A DNA stretch of 64,000 nucleotides from Tetmemena sp. SeJ-2015 (GCA_027382625.1 JAJKFJ010022119.1:1-64000); one strand, 5' to 3'. Numbered from the stretch's first letter, positions 46,990 to 58,882 are shown. Made by a program: numbers and translations. Notes: generated from the sequence alone by a model not told the origin.

Positions 46990-48110
46990 TTTATCAGAGT
47001 TAATAAAAATAAAAGTTCGAGGCTTTTGATCCAGACCAAACTGCATTTCTCGATCCCCAATAGATCGCAAGTATACTCTCGGTATTAACTTTATTCTTAA
47101 TGAGTGTAGCCTCCCTTAGCCCTAAACGAGGTGATACAAAAGAGTAAGGCGTTCAAGATGCGATTGCGACAGGCAACTACATATGAACAGCAGATCACTG
47201 TCATCTTTAAACGATTCGGCACACTCGACTCAATTATCCATAAGTTGCAATTTTCATTTGCTTGCGAGTAGGTGCAGTCAACATGATCGTCTAGATGTGG
47301 CTTAGGAATGGTTTAGAGTATGTGGTGATGAAGAGCAAAAGGAGTAGGAAGCCCCTATTCATGAGACTCAGCAATGAATATCTTTGTCAAGTCACTAAAT
47401 GAATAAGTTCTTCTGAGCCCCCCTTCACGTTACTACTTCCTTCACCATCACGACGACATCCATATACTCTAAACATTTGATATGAGAAAGATCTACCTCT
47501 GCTATAGCTTGAAATAGCGTACCACAGGCAATTCCTATCGCTGCAAAGAGGACAAGTATCAGGAAGTCAAGAGCAAGCAACAGGAATTCTCAAAAAATAA
47601 AAAGTGAGTTAGATCATCGAGGGTCTAAATTTGGTCTTTTAGGTGAGTTGAAATTCAAGGCAGATCAGTCATCGCAGCCATGCTGGCTCAGGGAAAAAGT
47701 AAAAGTTCAGATTTCCAAGCACTCGGGGCAAGTCTATCTTCGAAATCTGTGCGATAAGCTATGATTGTGTCCTCTTCCACATTAAGGCCTTCTCTTACAG
47801 CAAAAACCTTCCACTACCTCGCCTTTATCAACTTGCTTTATCCTCAGCTACCAGCTAGCTGTATGGTTCTTAGGATAACATGTCGATAGACTATTGCCTG
47901 AAGGTTCTAAAGTAGATCCTAGACAACTTCTCTATTAAATTATTTCTAAATACTGCTTTACTTCCAACCTTGTAGATTGCCTCTGGGTGTTACCGAAGCT
48001 AGAATGGAGCTGTCTCATCACCTTACAGCTTGTACTACCCGTCTCAGAAACACCTACCTTTACATATTATATTAATCTATTTAAAAATTTGTATTTAAGT
48101 GTACCACTTC
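46990..48110 (+). CDS. Candidate coding island, frame broken, with short intron
   Basis: Code-6 frames on the plus strand. Near 47030-47180 there is FEAFDPDQTAFLDPQQIASI, which resembles an EF-hand loop but lacks the Gly and final Glu. 47375-47607 begins MNIFVKSLNEQVLL, contains RKIYLCYSLKQRTTG and ends at a TGA overlapping a GTGAGTT...TTTTAG 44-nt candidate intron. 47650-48110 is open for over 150 codons (FEICAISYDCVLFHIKAFSY, MSIDYCLKVLKQILDN). GC is higher than in the flanks. Possibly several segments of one gene; not recognised with confidence. Confidence 0.3.
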
Positions 48111-48617
48111 CGCATTTAAAATTGATTTTGTACTATTAGTAATAAATAAATTAAATTAAAAAGAATTATAAAGCTATAAATGAATCAATATCATAATTTT
48201 ATTTTTAAAATATTTTTAAAAATAGTGAATATTTGTTCAGTAAAATATATATTTATTTCCATAAATATTTTGCATGAACTAGCAGTACGATTGTATTAAT
48301 AACAAAAATATAATCAAAAATATATTTTAAAATATAATTTGGCACTAACTGGGTATATTATACAAATAGAATTTATTTTCAAAATTGAAAAATAATTAAC
48401 TTAAACTACAGGATGTTTTAAAATTATATCGGAAAGCAAATAAGAGAAGTCAATTAACTGTTTCATTTTCTTAATGCTAGATGAGAGAAAATTACATATT
48501 CATAATTATTGAGAAAATCAGTGAATAAATCAATAAATTAAAATGGTTTAAAATAACAGCTAATTATTTGCCATTTCAGTAATAAAAATTATGATTTTGA
48601 TATCTTAAATTCGAAAA

Positions 48618-49147
48618 TGGAAGGATACCTCATCACAGAGATTGATAAGTACGAGAACTTTAAAGCCTAACTTTCATCATTGTAACTATCCAAATGAGAC
48701 TTAACCCACTCATACTTCTTTAAGAACAGAGGATACGAGGTCATTCTTTGCTGATCTGGAAAGACAATTGCACATATCCATGAGTTTTCAAGGAACAAGG
48801 GGAGTACTAAAACTTGCAGCTTAAGAGCTCTCAAAACTGTGACAATACTTTCAAGAAGAGTCAGACGCAATGCAGTCTGGCCAGTGATCGTATTAGCCTT
48901 TTTCATTGGGGAGCTAGCGAATGACTAGAGCTGCTATATGTTTCATATGACAACCAGGATTGCCTTTTAAAGATAAGCCTATGGAAAATCTTCAAGACGT
49001 AGAACAATTAATGATCTCGCAGGAAGTGCTCAGCTACAGGAGCATGGCGCTGGTGACTGGGCTGAATGAAGAATCTGGGCAAGCAAGGTTTTTATACTTG
49101 ATGGACTTCACTCATTACATCGAGATTAGATAAAGGAGATAAGATTG
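48618..49147 (+). CDS. Candidate coding segment, unrecognised
   Basis: An ATG near 48618 starts MEGYLITEIDKYENFKAQLS, then the frame shifts. Further on, MENLQDVEQLMISQEVLSYR then SMALVTGLNEESGQARFLYL ends at a TGA near 49147. The opposite strand carries a standard-code frame (48667-48906), so strand is not certain. No family recognised. Confidence 0.28.
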
Positions 49148-50044
49148 ATCAGGAAGGAAGGTGATAAACCAGAGGGTAGGAGATATCTTAGGACAAAAGT
49201 TAGAGTGAATTTTTAAGTATGGTAGATTCTCGCCAATTCGCTCCAGTCCAAAACAGTGGACAATGAATCGCTTAGCAATTAAAGACTGTTATTTTTGTCG
49301 CGATTCAAACCTAAGCAGTAATAAGTCTAATGAAAGAGAGAGCAGGACTTTGCTCAAATACAAGACATCAGGAGGAGAAAGTCGCTATTTAAACTGAAGA
49401 GGGCGATATATAACAAATATAATTTCATGATTAGAATCAAGATTTTAAAAAATACAAGTTTTTGTTTAGAGATTCTATTGCAAGGTATTTGCAATCTGCT
49501 GGTTTGCTTTTCTATTTATTTTGAAATTTTTTCTCAAACATTTTATGATATCAATGAGAATTCTCTCGTTTATTTCATTGTTTGAGTCCTTATGAATGCG
49601 TTTTATCAACTTAAGTTTATTACTTAGCTAAATTACCTTAAAACTCATGAATAAAAATCCTTAATATCTTTAAGTCCATTTAAACTGCTACTCTTTGTTT
49701 AATGTATAATTCTTTGTCTTTTCATTTTTTTGGTGATTATTCTCTCCATTTCTCCCTTCAATGTGGATGTCTATATTGATAAAGTTATGATGCGAATTAT
49801 AATTAATATTGCTTAGATATTTGCTAAAATGACAAAATATAATACAATAAAAAATGTTTACTTGATTTTTAGACTTAACATCAATTTTAATAATAATTTG
49901 AATGGAACTAAGTCCACCTCATACTATTAACCTTTCATTTTATATAAATCTATTTGATTATTAAAGTAATTTAAACTAATATAATTCAGTTTTCTTTATC
50001 AATATATTTTACTATAATTTAAAACTCACAACCTCTTGCTATTT
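49148..50044. other. Mostly AT-rich DNA
   Basis: A short plus-strand frame near 49264-49418 (MNRLAIKDCYFCRDSNLSSN) is open, but not otherwise supported. Confidence 0.25.
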
Positions 50045-50712
50045 AAACGTATTTGCAAAAGCTCAGACTAAAGTAGTCAACAAAGGAAAGAGAAGATGAG
50101 GGCAGCAAATCAAAGCTTTTAGCGAAGAGAAAGGTGATGAACTCAAACTCATCTTCAGCCAAGGTGTCTAACCCAATAAGCAAGACGTATGGCACCAACT
50201 TCAAGAAGCATGAAGTAAAAAGAAGAGGTGGCGGAGACTTCCATAACCATTGCAAGAGAGCATCAGCAACGAAGGAGGACATTGATTTTCTGAAGCTTTG
50301 AAAATAGTAAAATAATTTTAGAAAATACCTCGAAATATTGGAGGTAATTAAAGCTAGAACATCATTTATGCAATTGGTGGGGTCTAAGATTTTCACTTAA
50401 GAATTCAAAGCGATTTCTCTCTAGGAGTGAATATCTCCAATAAATCTTTATTCCTATTATCTCAAGCTAATGTTCGACAAGAATAATGGGCAGAAGAGAG
50501 CGAAGTACAAGCAACAGAAGTGTGATCAAAACCTCGCAAGTAAAACATAGGAGAGCTTTGTAAAAGGATCCGATCAGCAAATATGCAAAATTTCTGCAAT
50601 AGGATGCGAAGTTTGACGGAACGCGATCGGAAAGAAGAATGAAAATTACAGGAAGAAGGGATGATGAACTGCCAGAGTAGAGAGAAGAAAGGCTCATAGG
50701 AATAATATAATG
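50045..50712 (+). CDS. Candidate coding segment encoding a charged protein, frame broken
   Basis: Plus-strand code-6 frames: MNSNSSSAKVSNPISKTYGT, then KKHEVKRRGGGDFHNHCKRA (to about 50300). A stretch then includes IIYAIGGVQDFHL, followed by HRRALQKDPISKYAKFLQQD and RSERRMKITGRRDDELPEQR, ending at a TGA near 50711. Several Gln are TAA/TAG. GC is above background. The opposite strand has standard-code frames (50043-50396 and 50467-50697), so assignment is tentative. Confidence 0.3.
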
Positions 50713-53390
50713 AACAATATAATGAAACTAATTTCTCATATTATTACTCAGTCTTGTCGCTATATATTTCAAGCACCAAGCATCAAACCAAAATTACTTG
50801 AAGAGCAATTTATAAGCTGATATTTAAAAGTCTTTGAATTAATTGTCTTATCGATTCTCAATAAATTTTAGATATAATCAATTTCTTAGAATACAAATTA
50901 GTTGTAGTTATTCTACAAATTAGCTATCAGCTTATATATAAGTATTGTAATTGATAATGATTGGTCAAGGATACTTAAATTGCTGTGGGCACACACTGAT
51001 AATATTAAATTTACACAATACTTTCAACCTTCTCAAAATGGGTTTGTTCCAGACTAGTTCAGGGTGTTTATTGCTGTGTCTCATTAATTTCTCTTAGTTC
51101 GCCTTTTATCTTGGGTTTGCATTTTATTTTCTTCCTCAATGATTATCATGTTTTGACTTCTTTCCTCTCTAAATTATGCTCTAATCTCTTTTCTCATTTA
51201 TTAAATTCCTTTTCCTAATTCAAGCACATCCACTTGTATCGGGTTAGGAGTTAGGTACTTTTGATCAAGAAGAAGCATACTTACAAACATTTACTCTATG
51301 GAAAATCTTAATCATTTATAATAATATTGAAAAATCTAAAGGAAGTTTATTCATATTTTCTTGTGTATTAGAAGATTTGTATTTCACTTTAATTATTCGT
51401 ATTTTAATTTTTTTCTAACTCAATGCTATGAAATTTAAATATAGTCCCTAATATAGTATTTTACCTTTTCAAATAGTATATCAAAGGATCATTCAATTGT
51501 TTCAAGTTAAATAATGAAGCCTTTTAATTCTAATCTTGTCTTTCCCCACAGTCAACGAGATAGCAATCCTCTTTCATAGCCAATTTTTTTTTAATTTTTA
51601 TTTTAATTTAATGAATCATGTTATCATCAGATAATTTTAATTCAAATTACTTTTGAGTATCTAGGATTATTTCCATCGATCAATCATTCATATTTATCCC
51701 ATACTATGTGTTTTATAATTTGCACAGTGTCTACTCTCTATGCTAAAATTTCAGTGTTAACCTTGGTTTTATTGTTCTGCCTTTCTATATCTCTATCGAT
51801 CTTAAAGTCTTTCTTTATAAGTTATATTTTATCACAAATTTTTCCTTCTCGAGTTGCATGAATTTGTCAAGTCTAATGCTGTCTATTCTTATTTCAGTAT
51901 TATCTCTGTTTAGGTCTATCTTGTTGGTCATCATGATCATATACTTATTAGGGTTTCCTTGCTCATTCACATCCATCATTGCTCTTTATACTTTCTGCTC
52001 TATTTTTTAAAAGCTCTTGTCTAAGATTTTGTACTTCCTTGCTATATCAATGATGTTACTGACTCTAGGTTTCTCACATTATAACTCCTCTCTGCTGTTC
52101 ATTCCTTGCCTTTGGAATGATGCTGGTTCTCTCATTACTTTTTATGTCCTATGCCGAGTAAGTATTTATTTGAATATAATTTTATCCCATCAAATGGATG
52201 AGTTCCTCCTTTGGATTTTATTTTGGAAGTCTAGACTAGTTTTGCTCTACACATATTTAATTTGTAGTTATTTATTCTCCTCTTTAGTCTCTTGTGGGTC
52301 TGCTAGTGTAAGGCATAGTTACACTATTCTACGCCATAGATGCTATTGTTTTCCTTGGTAATCACTGAAGGTGTATTCCTCTTTGATAAATGAATTGAAT
52401 TATTTCAAGAGTTACCGCAGCCACTCTTTATCACCAGTTTTAGTATCTGAGTTGCAGATTATGTAATATTCTTACCTGTGGATGACCTATGCTCTCTTTA
52501 TACCACAAAGGATAAGGAAGAATTCGTCCTCATTGACTCTTATTTCTTCCCCGTACTATTATAGTTACTCTTCTTCTCTTTTGAATTATATCATGATCTT
52601 TAAATTGATGAAGTATCTCCACCTGTTCCAATTTATGCTCATCTCTGCTTCTGTTAGTTTACTCACGTATACGAACATTATCCTCGGGTCTGTTCCCAGT
52701 CTGACAATTTTTTTCTTCCACAATATGAACGCATACCATTGCTTTATATATAGATTTGGTGTTTCCTAATCGCTTCAGGACTGTTCTGAAATTTAGCTTA
52801 GAGTTTGTCCGTATTTATTAGTTTCTGAATTTATCAGATGCTAATCTCATCGAAATTATAAATTTATCGTTTAATTTTTGAAATTATAAAACCTATATTA
52901 AGAATATTGCTATTTAAGTTATGAGAATTTAAAAATAATAGTAGATCAACTAGGAAAATCACCTATTAGATATACAACTATGAGTCTTAATACCAGTAAG
53001 TGAATAAATAAAAGACATCTGCGATATATGCTTGCATCAAATTACAAACTTTATTAATGGAGAAATTTTCTCTTGTATATCTCTACGGCCCTTATTAAAA
53101 TTCTCTCTTAATAAATAATTACCAGGCCAACCTTTCCCTCTTCGTGTATTTAGCCTCAAAGAAAGCAAAGTAAGGGATTAAAATATCTAACAAAAGTTTT
53201 CCTTCGAACAATATTTTACAGAATGAAGGTGAGAATGAGAATTTTAGGGTATAAATTAATTAATCCGTTAAAAGACATATGATTTTTTGTGCTGAGAATA
53301 TGAAGCCCATTATAATTGTTATCTCTTTCCTGATTTGGCGTTATATATACCTGCTTTATGAGCAAGGGGATTTGCTGCAGATTCTTTTGT
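50713..53390. other. T-rich (plus strand) region, possible minus-strand coding
   Basis: The plus strand is strongly T-over-A biased from about 51 to 57 kb, as expected if the minus strand is coding. Minus-strand frames at 52520-52760 (RPEDNVRIREQTNRSRDEHK) and 51700-51990 (MMDVNEQGNPNKYMIMMTNK) look protein-like but show no diagnostic motif. They may be part of a second LINE. The standard-code plus-strand frames at 52017-52361 and 52482-52769 are probably antisense shadows. Confidence 0.3.
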
Positions 53391-53770
53391 TGCTGATCTA
53401 GTATTCTCTAGCCTGTTTACTGCTCTCAGCGATAGGATCACCTCCGATAGCAGCGAAAGAACTCGGACGTTACTACTCGCTTCACAGGGTAAGGGGAACC
53501 CCTGCAGTTCAAAACCTCCCTGACTGAGGGTGTGAGTAGCCTGTCATTCGTTAGCATCGAAAGCCTAGAGTTAATGTTATGCAAATAAGTCTTGGAGAGC
53601 TCGCTCTCCTCCGATAGTGTAATAAGGAATGCGCTTAGAGGAGGTAAACCTTCTTCTCCTTGATCTCCTGTGAAACTGTAGACATCACCCAAAAAATATA
53701 TACTTAACTGCGCGGACCGACCATGCGCATCTCCGATATCCCCTAGCTGACTGAACTCAGCCACATCAGG
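53391..53770 (-). repeat. GC-rich dispersed repeat family, copy C
   Basis: A minus-strand copy with a standard-code frame from 53764 to 53438 (108 codons), including PPLSAFLITLSEESELSKTY and DRLLTPSVREVLN. The following part (QQRPSSFAAIGGDP, KQAREYQ) is in another frame. Columns that are TAA/TAG here are CAA/CAG in copies A or B, and vice versa, consistent with Gln. Confidence 0.6.
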
Positions 53771-53959
53771 AAAGAGATAAGAATTATTTTACAGAATTAT
53801 TATCTTAATTTTTATTTTTGTTCGGATACCAAACTATATTGTTCCTAAAATTTTTTGAATTTTTATTTTTCTTGGCTTTATCTCTAAATAAAATAATAAT
53901 CATAATTAATTTACTCTGTTTTAGTTCTCATGCACGTGGTGGGTGGTCATTGGAATTAT

Positions 53960-56900
53960 TAAAATTAAAAATTAATCAGCATGGCCTGTAGGATGATATT
54001 GGAGTAAAAAACCTCCATATCTAAAATTTTAAATCTGAAATAAATTTATATAATTTATCTGTATTTTTAAATTATCCCCAACTAATCTTTTTTATGAATA
54101 TTTTACCTTCTGTGATATGATTACGAGGTGGAATTCACCTTTGGCTAAAAGTTTATTCATTAATTCATTATTTGTTTACATTATATTTTTTTTAGGTTTT
54201 CTTCTCTACAATTAATATATATCAGACGTTAAATTTATTATACTAATATTATTTGTGAGTTATAAGTCCTTGTAATCATGTTGTTTATCTTCTACGCTTT
54301 GTTCTTGGTTTTCCTGGCAAAAATTTTATATTGGTAATTCTAGCCATGTCCTTGCTTTTGAATACTTAAATCTAGTAGTAGATGCATCTAATTGGTTTGG
54401 TTGGTAGCCCTTGTTAGTTAAAATTTTATTGTAGGTTGTAATGGTCTATCTGTATTGGTGTAGTCCGCAAGGAAGTCTGCCATATGGGTTCCTATTCTCT
54501 TCCAACTCCTCTTCCACCGTTTTCTTTGCATGGGCTCTGACGCGTCTCACATTTATCTCTGCATTTTAAGTTCCTTTCAGTTCCTTCTTCATTAGCAAAA
54601 TAATTGCTATGATTGATCTCCTTCCGATCGGCTCAATTACGATATCTCCCCTTTTCAAGTATTATTTATTGTGTCTAATACATAGAGGATGTCGGAATGA
54701 ATTATGAATTTAGTTTCATTTATATGCCTATTACTCATTCTGTATTTATATAGTTTATCGTTTACAATATAGCGATTAGTTCAGCTGTGTTGTTTGGCAT
54801 TTGATCGATCTCCATGTCTTTGTAAACTTATTGCCCATGCCTTTCTGCTCTTCATAATTGATATATGCAGGGATAGATAAAGTTGTTTGCCTTCTCTAAT
54901 ACAGCTCACATCGATAAAGTAGTTAATGATATTTGATTACCTGATTCCTAATGTATATCTTTTGAAGACGGATTCAACATACATTGTTTCTACCTCCCTG
55001 TCATTTATAGAGATGCCACATCTTACCAATGAATGGATGCAGTTCCTGTAGTCTATTGTTTTATTTATGCTTATAGCTCCTATGATGTAAAATTGCAGAA
55101 TTTAAAGTAGTTAAGGGACTCTAGATCCGCATTTAATTTATCAATTATCCCTCTCAAATTAATATGAGCTCACAAATAGGCAATATCGTCTCGAGTCTAA
55201 CTTGGGATTCCCACCTAAATTTATCTATGTTAGATTTTGGTACTATGGCCAGTATGCTGTTACTGGCACTGCTGTTGGTATTATCCTGGTCTTCTTGTCT
55301 ACTACCTTTCTACAAGTGATGATGAAGAATCTGGCTAGTGAGTCTTAATAACTAGTTGTATTTTTATAGGGTACCTTCCTTAAATATCTTATTTAATCAA
55401 TCTTTTCTTAAGTTAATTAATGGCAAGCTTCTATTTCTTTGTTTATTAAAGAAGATAATTTTATTTATTTATTTTCTTAGGTATTTGACTTTTGCGGCGA
55501 GTTCAATCTAGATTCCCAGTGCAATGATATCGACTATGCTGAATCTTTTAAGCTTATGGTGTTCTTAGTTGGTGAGGGCTACAATTTTGCTATTAACCTC
55601 CGTGTTTAATTCACCTTTCTACCTTTTGTTTACTTAGTTCCTGATTCAATATTTTAAGTCTTTTATGAATCGAACTAGACCATGTAGTAATCCTTGAAGT
55701 GTATGGCTAATGTTTGGAATAGGGAAAGTGAGTCAATTCCACTGAGCTGGCCTCTAGCTTCTTTCCACCTCTTGGACATGTCTCAACAGTCAAAGATTTT
55801 CTTCTGGCTTATAAAGCCCCTTCGAAAAGTTTTTCTATATATAATTTGAATAGATTTGGGGAAAGGCTGCTTCCTTATACTTCTCCCTTCGTTATCACTA
55901 TTATGATTTTACCAATTCAGACAGTGGCGTTATTATACGTAAACTCAAGAAGCGCTATATTATATTGATGGTTTGGATTTATAGGTATTATATCCCCTCC
56001 CCTGACTGAAAGGCGCTGAATTCCTTCTTTGACGAAAAATTTTCCTTTTAAGTAGCTTCGTCAATGAGTATTAGTGACTACGTTTATGTTGGAATTAAAA
56101 TATTTGCAATTAGGATCTCCTAGATTATTTATTCCTTATTATAGCTTTCTAATTTCTTTGCTTCTCAATTTTTGTTTGATTCTTCATAGTGATTTTATGT
56201 CTTTGGCTTTGTATCCTTTCGTTTATTATCTGAATAAGCTTTGATTGTATGTAACTTTGTCATAGGCTCCTATGATGTCATAGAATAACTATATCCATTA
56301 GTTAAGGTCTTTGTTCTTAAAAACTTTGACTTTCTTTTTTTGTAATACTTGTTTGTTGTAGTTCGCCATTTTCTGGAGGACGAGGACAGAGGGATTTTTA
56401 GTCGTTCTTACTTTAGCAAATTCTATTTATTTATCGCCATTTTGAAAGAGTTCAGGAATTAGCTCGTCTTCTAAAATTTTGATTTCTTTTTTATTATTTT
56501 ATATGAGACCGAGAAGATCCTATTGGTCATACCTCTGATTCCATTCACTTGTTTCTTGGCTGCTTTGGATGAGGTAGCTTATCTACAATCGATTAAGAAT
56601 TGACGTAGTAGATCGTGTTAATCTTTACTGTTAGCTTAATAGAGATTTCAGAGTATCCTGGGCCATTGATTTTTCTCTAACCTTCGTGTTTATATTTCTT
56701 TCTTTACATAGGATATACTAAGTTGCTTATTCGGTACTTTAACAAGTTCGGATTAAGTAAAATAATTATTAATTCATTCCTAATAATTATATTCTATGTT
56801 TCTTTAAACTTCAACCAAAAGTCTGGGGTACTCTCCTACAGTATTTTAATGTCTAATGTAGGGATTCCTATGATATGGTTCCTCATATTTAATAGTATCT

Positions 56901-57058
56901 ACCCTTGGTTTTTTAAATAAGTTAGTAAAGAGGTCATCTTCAATTGCCTTTTTTTGGTTAGTGTTTTCGATAGCGAGGCATACTGCTTTGAAAATTCTAT
57001 CGGATAGCTCTTTTATTTTATTATCTTTTATTTAAGGTTTATAGGAGTTGGCTGCCAT
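53960..57058 (-). mobile_element. LINE-like non-LTR retrotransposon ORF with reverse transcriptase, frameshifted
   Basis: Read on the minus strand with TAA/TAG as Gln. The ATG at 57058 opens MAANSYKPQIKDNKIKELSD, then IFKAVCLAIENTNQKKAIED. RT motif A is FYDIIGAYDKVTYNQSLF (about 56250-56310). RT motif B is KGEVQGSSLSPNLFKLYI (about 55830-55900), where the invariant Gln is TAA. Motif C is degenerate near 55690 (DYYMVQF where ADDMV.F is expected). The post-RT strand IIALGIQIELAAKVKYLRK (about 55500) resembles the LINE VKYLG region. The reading continues to about 53960 (VRRVRAHAKKTVEEELEENR). No apurinic-type endonuclease was recognised. Frameshifts break it, so it is probably dead or poorly sequenced. 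Confidence 0.7.
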
Positions 57059-57945
57059 TTTAAATATATTTATTTTAAACTAATTTTTATTTAATTTTCT
57101 AAGTTTGATTCTAAATTTTTAAATTTTTTTAAAGCGATTTTGGAAATTATTTTTTGAAAAATAAAATGGCTTAATTTCCCTTTCAATTTTCGTGATGTTT
57201 TTGCTTCAAAAAAAATTCCCCGATACAAAAGTTTATCTAAATTTAAGCCCCGAAGAAGCTGCTCTTGCTGCCTCTGTAATCGTGCTTGAGCTAACCCGAA
57301 GTTTTGTCAATTACCTCGTGGTCTTTTTTTGTGCCTTAGATATAAATTTCATGGCTGTGAAGAAGAATTCATCCTATTCTCTTAAGCTCTTCCCCATCAG
57401 GTTTCGTCTTTTCCCATACATCTTCTTCCTTTCGCTTATAGCTCCACATTTTTAGCATCTCAATTCATTTTTAGAGCTTACCATTTGCCACCTAAAAACA
57501 AATGTAATTTAGTTCCGAATCTTTCTTTAGGGAAAATTTATTTATTATCTCTTATAGTTCGATAGAACCTCAACACAGTCCTGTACCAGTGTGGGTCCAT
57601 GAGAATTTCATTGAATAGCTTACCTGCTCTCTTGAAATTCCACTTCCATATATCTTTCCAGAGCATCTCATTTTATGTTATATCTTGAATTGTATTCAAT
57701 GTATTCTACCGTTTCTTTAGTCTTCATTTGAGTAGACTATTCGAACGACTGCCTTAATTTTTCTGAGGTTTCTCTGCAATTTGCATGTATGGAAGAGATA
57801 ATGAGAGTAGTTATTGTTTATAGTAAACGTTGCATTTAGTCTTGCAGCTGAACTTCTTAGGGCTCCAATTTGTATCTTGTTTTCTCCGATCTTCATGCTT
57901 TAATCTTTAGTGCTTGACAATGTAGGATGACGTGCAAAATTTTTA
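57059..57945 (-). CDS. Candidate upstream ORF of the LINE-like element
   Basis: Minus-strand frames just upstream of the RT ORF. Near 57890-57600 there is MKIGENKIQIGALRSSAARL, then NNYSHYLFHTCKLQRNLRKI. In a shifted frame, EMLWKDIWKWNFKRAGKLFN and LMDPHWYRTVLRFYRTIRDN run to about 57480. From 57443 there is MWSYKRKEEDVWEKTKPDGE. Strand and spacing fit a first ORF or 5' part of the LINE, but no domain is recognised. A standard-code plus frame at 57192-57455 overlaps on the other strand. Confidence 0.3.
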
Positions 57946-58315
57946 CTAGCATGCGACTTTCTCAGTTGTTATCTTCTTCAATAAAGAGATATATTTCTCT
58001 TCATCAAAGAAGTAGACAAATTTATGATAAGAACTAGTCATTTTAAATTGGTTAAAACTATCAAGCTGGGATCAAATATATATATCAATTTCATACTTTA
58101 CAAAAATCTAAAACATCCTTTTCATACCTTGACTTAAGTGGTATCAATTAATTGCTTCTTAATTTAAGAAGAATATTATTACATGATAGAAGGTAAGAAA
58201 ACCTAAGGAAGATAGAGTTCAAGAGTAAAGTGCTAATATTAAATTAGAGATAGTTTAAAACATTATGTTTTTAAATTTAATGAGAGAGCCAGCCCATACT
58301 ATATCAATACTAAAA

Positions 58316-58774
58316 TCATACAGGATATTCCATCAGTCTACTTTTTAGTTTTAATGTCTGCGATATTAGTTGTCTGTTGAGGGTGAGGGGAGACTCCTTC
58401 CAGATGATGTAGTCTGAGAGGATTCTACTTGATTTTGTTGATGATTCTGTTCTTGATTTTTTCAAAATTACTCAAATCGAGCACACTTTTGTAGCTCTTT
58501 GAGCTTGCTTGTGAAGATCAGTCTTTGTTGATTGGGAAGGATGCCTTACTGACATAGACACCTACCTCCTCGGTCACCACCTTGTTGGTGTTGTTGTTGT
58601 TGTTGTTGTTGTTGTTTGTTGTTGTTGTTTGTTGTTGTTGTTTGTTTGTTGTTGTTGTTGTTTTTGTTGTTGTGTGTTGTTGTTGTTGTTGTTGTTTGTT
58701 GTTGTTGTTGTTGTTGTGTGTTGTTGTTGTTGTTGTTGTTGTTTGTTGTTGTTGTTTTGTTGTTGTTGTTGTTG

Positions 58775-58864
<90 letters not shown>

Positions 58865-58882
58865 GTTTTTTGAGTTAGACAT
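58316..58882 (-). CDS. Ubiquitin-like protein copy R5 with (CAA)n tract
   Basis: The ATG at 58882 opens MSNSKN followed by poly-Thr/Gln/Asn, depending on phase, from a long (GTT)n tract. The domain frame, one base off the Thr frame at the tract end, reads NKVVTEEVGVYVSKASFPIN. After a one-base shift it continues LIFTSKLKELQK. Removing a 35-nt GT...AAG segment (58486-58452) keeps the frame into TESSTKSSRILSDYIIWKES then PLTLNRQL, matching ubiquitin TLSDYNIQKESTLHLVLRL. A TGA ends it at 58318-58316. No terminal Gly-Gly. The splice-consistent frame supports a once-functional gene. Confidence 0.65.
58452..58486 (-). other. Short intron in R5 (35 nt)
   Basis: The minus strand begins GTGTGC and ends ATCAAG. 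Excision joins LKELQK to TESSTKSSRILSDY without changing frame. Same site as the R4 insert. Confidence 0.55.
58585..58863. repeat. (GTT)n / (AAC)n microsatellite with interruptions
   Basis: About 280 bp of GTT repeats, pure in 58773-58863 and interrupted by TTTGTT and GTGTT changes to the left. It occupies the low-complexity tract of the R5 gene, where R2 has the 21-bp array. Confidence 0.95.

Noticed and set aside
47030..47110. EF-hand calcium-binding loop
   Set aside because: DPDQTAFLDPQQ lacks the central Gly and the final Glu, and no second hand was found.
51670..51705. Another R-family terminus (CATTCATATTTATCCCATA)
   Set aside because: Similar to the terminal core but without a partner end or family interior nearby; likely chance in AT-rich DNA.
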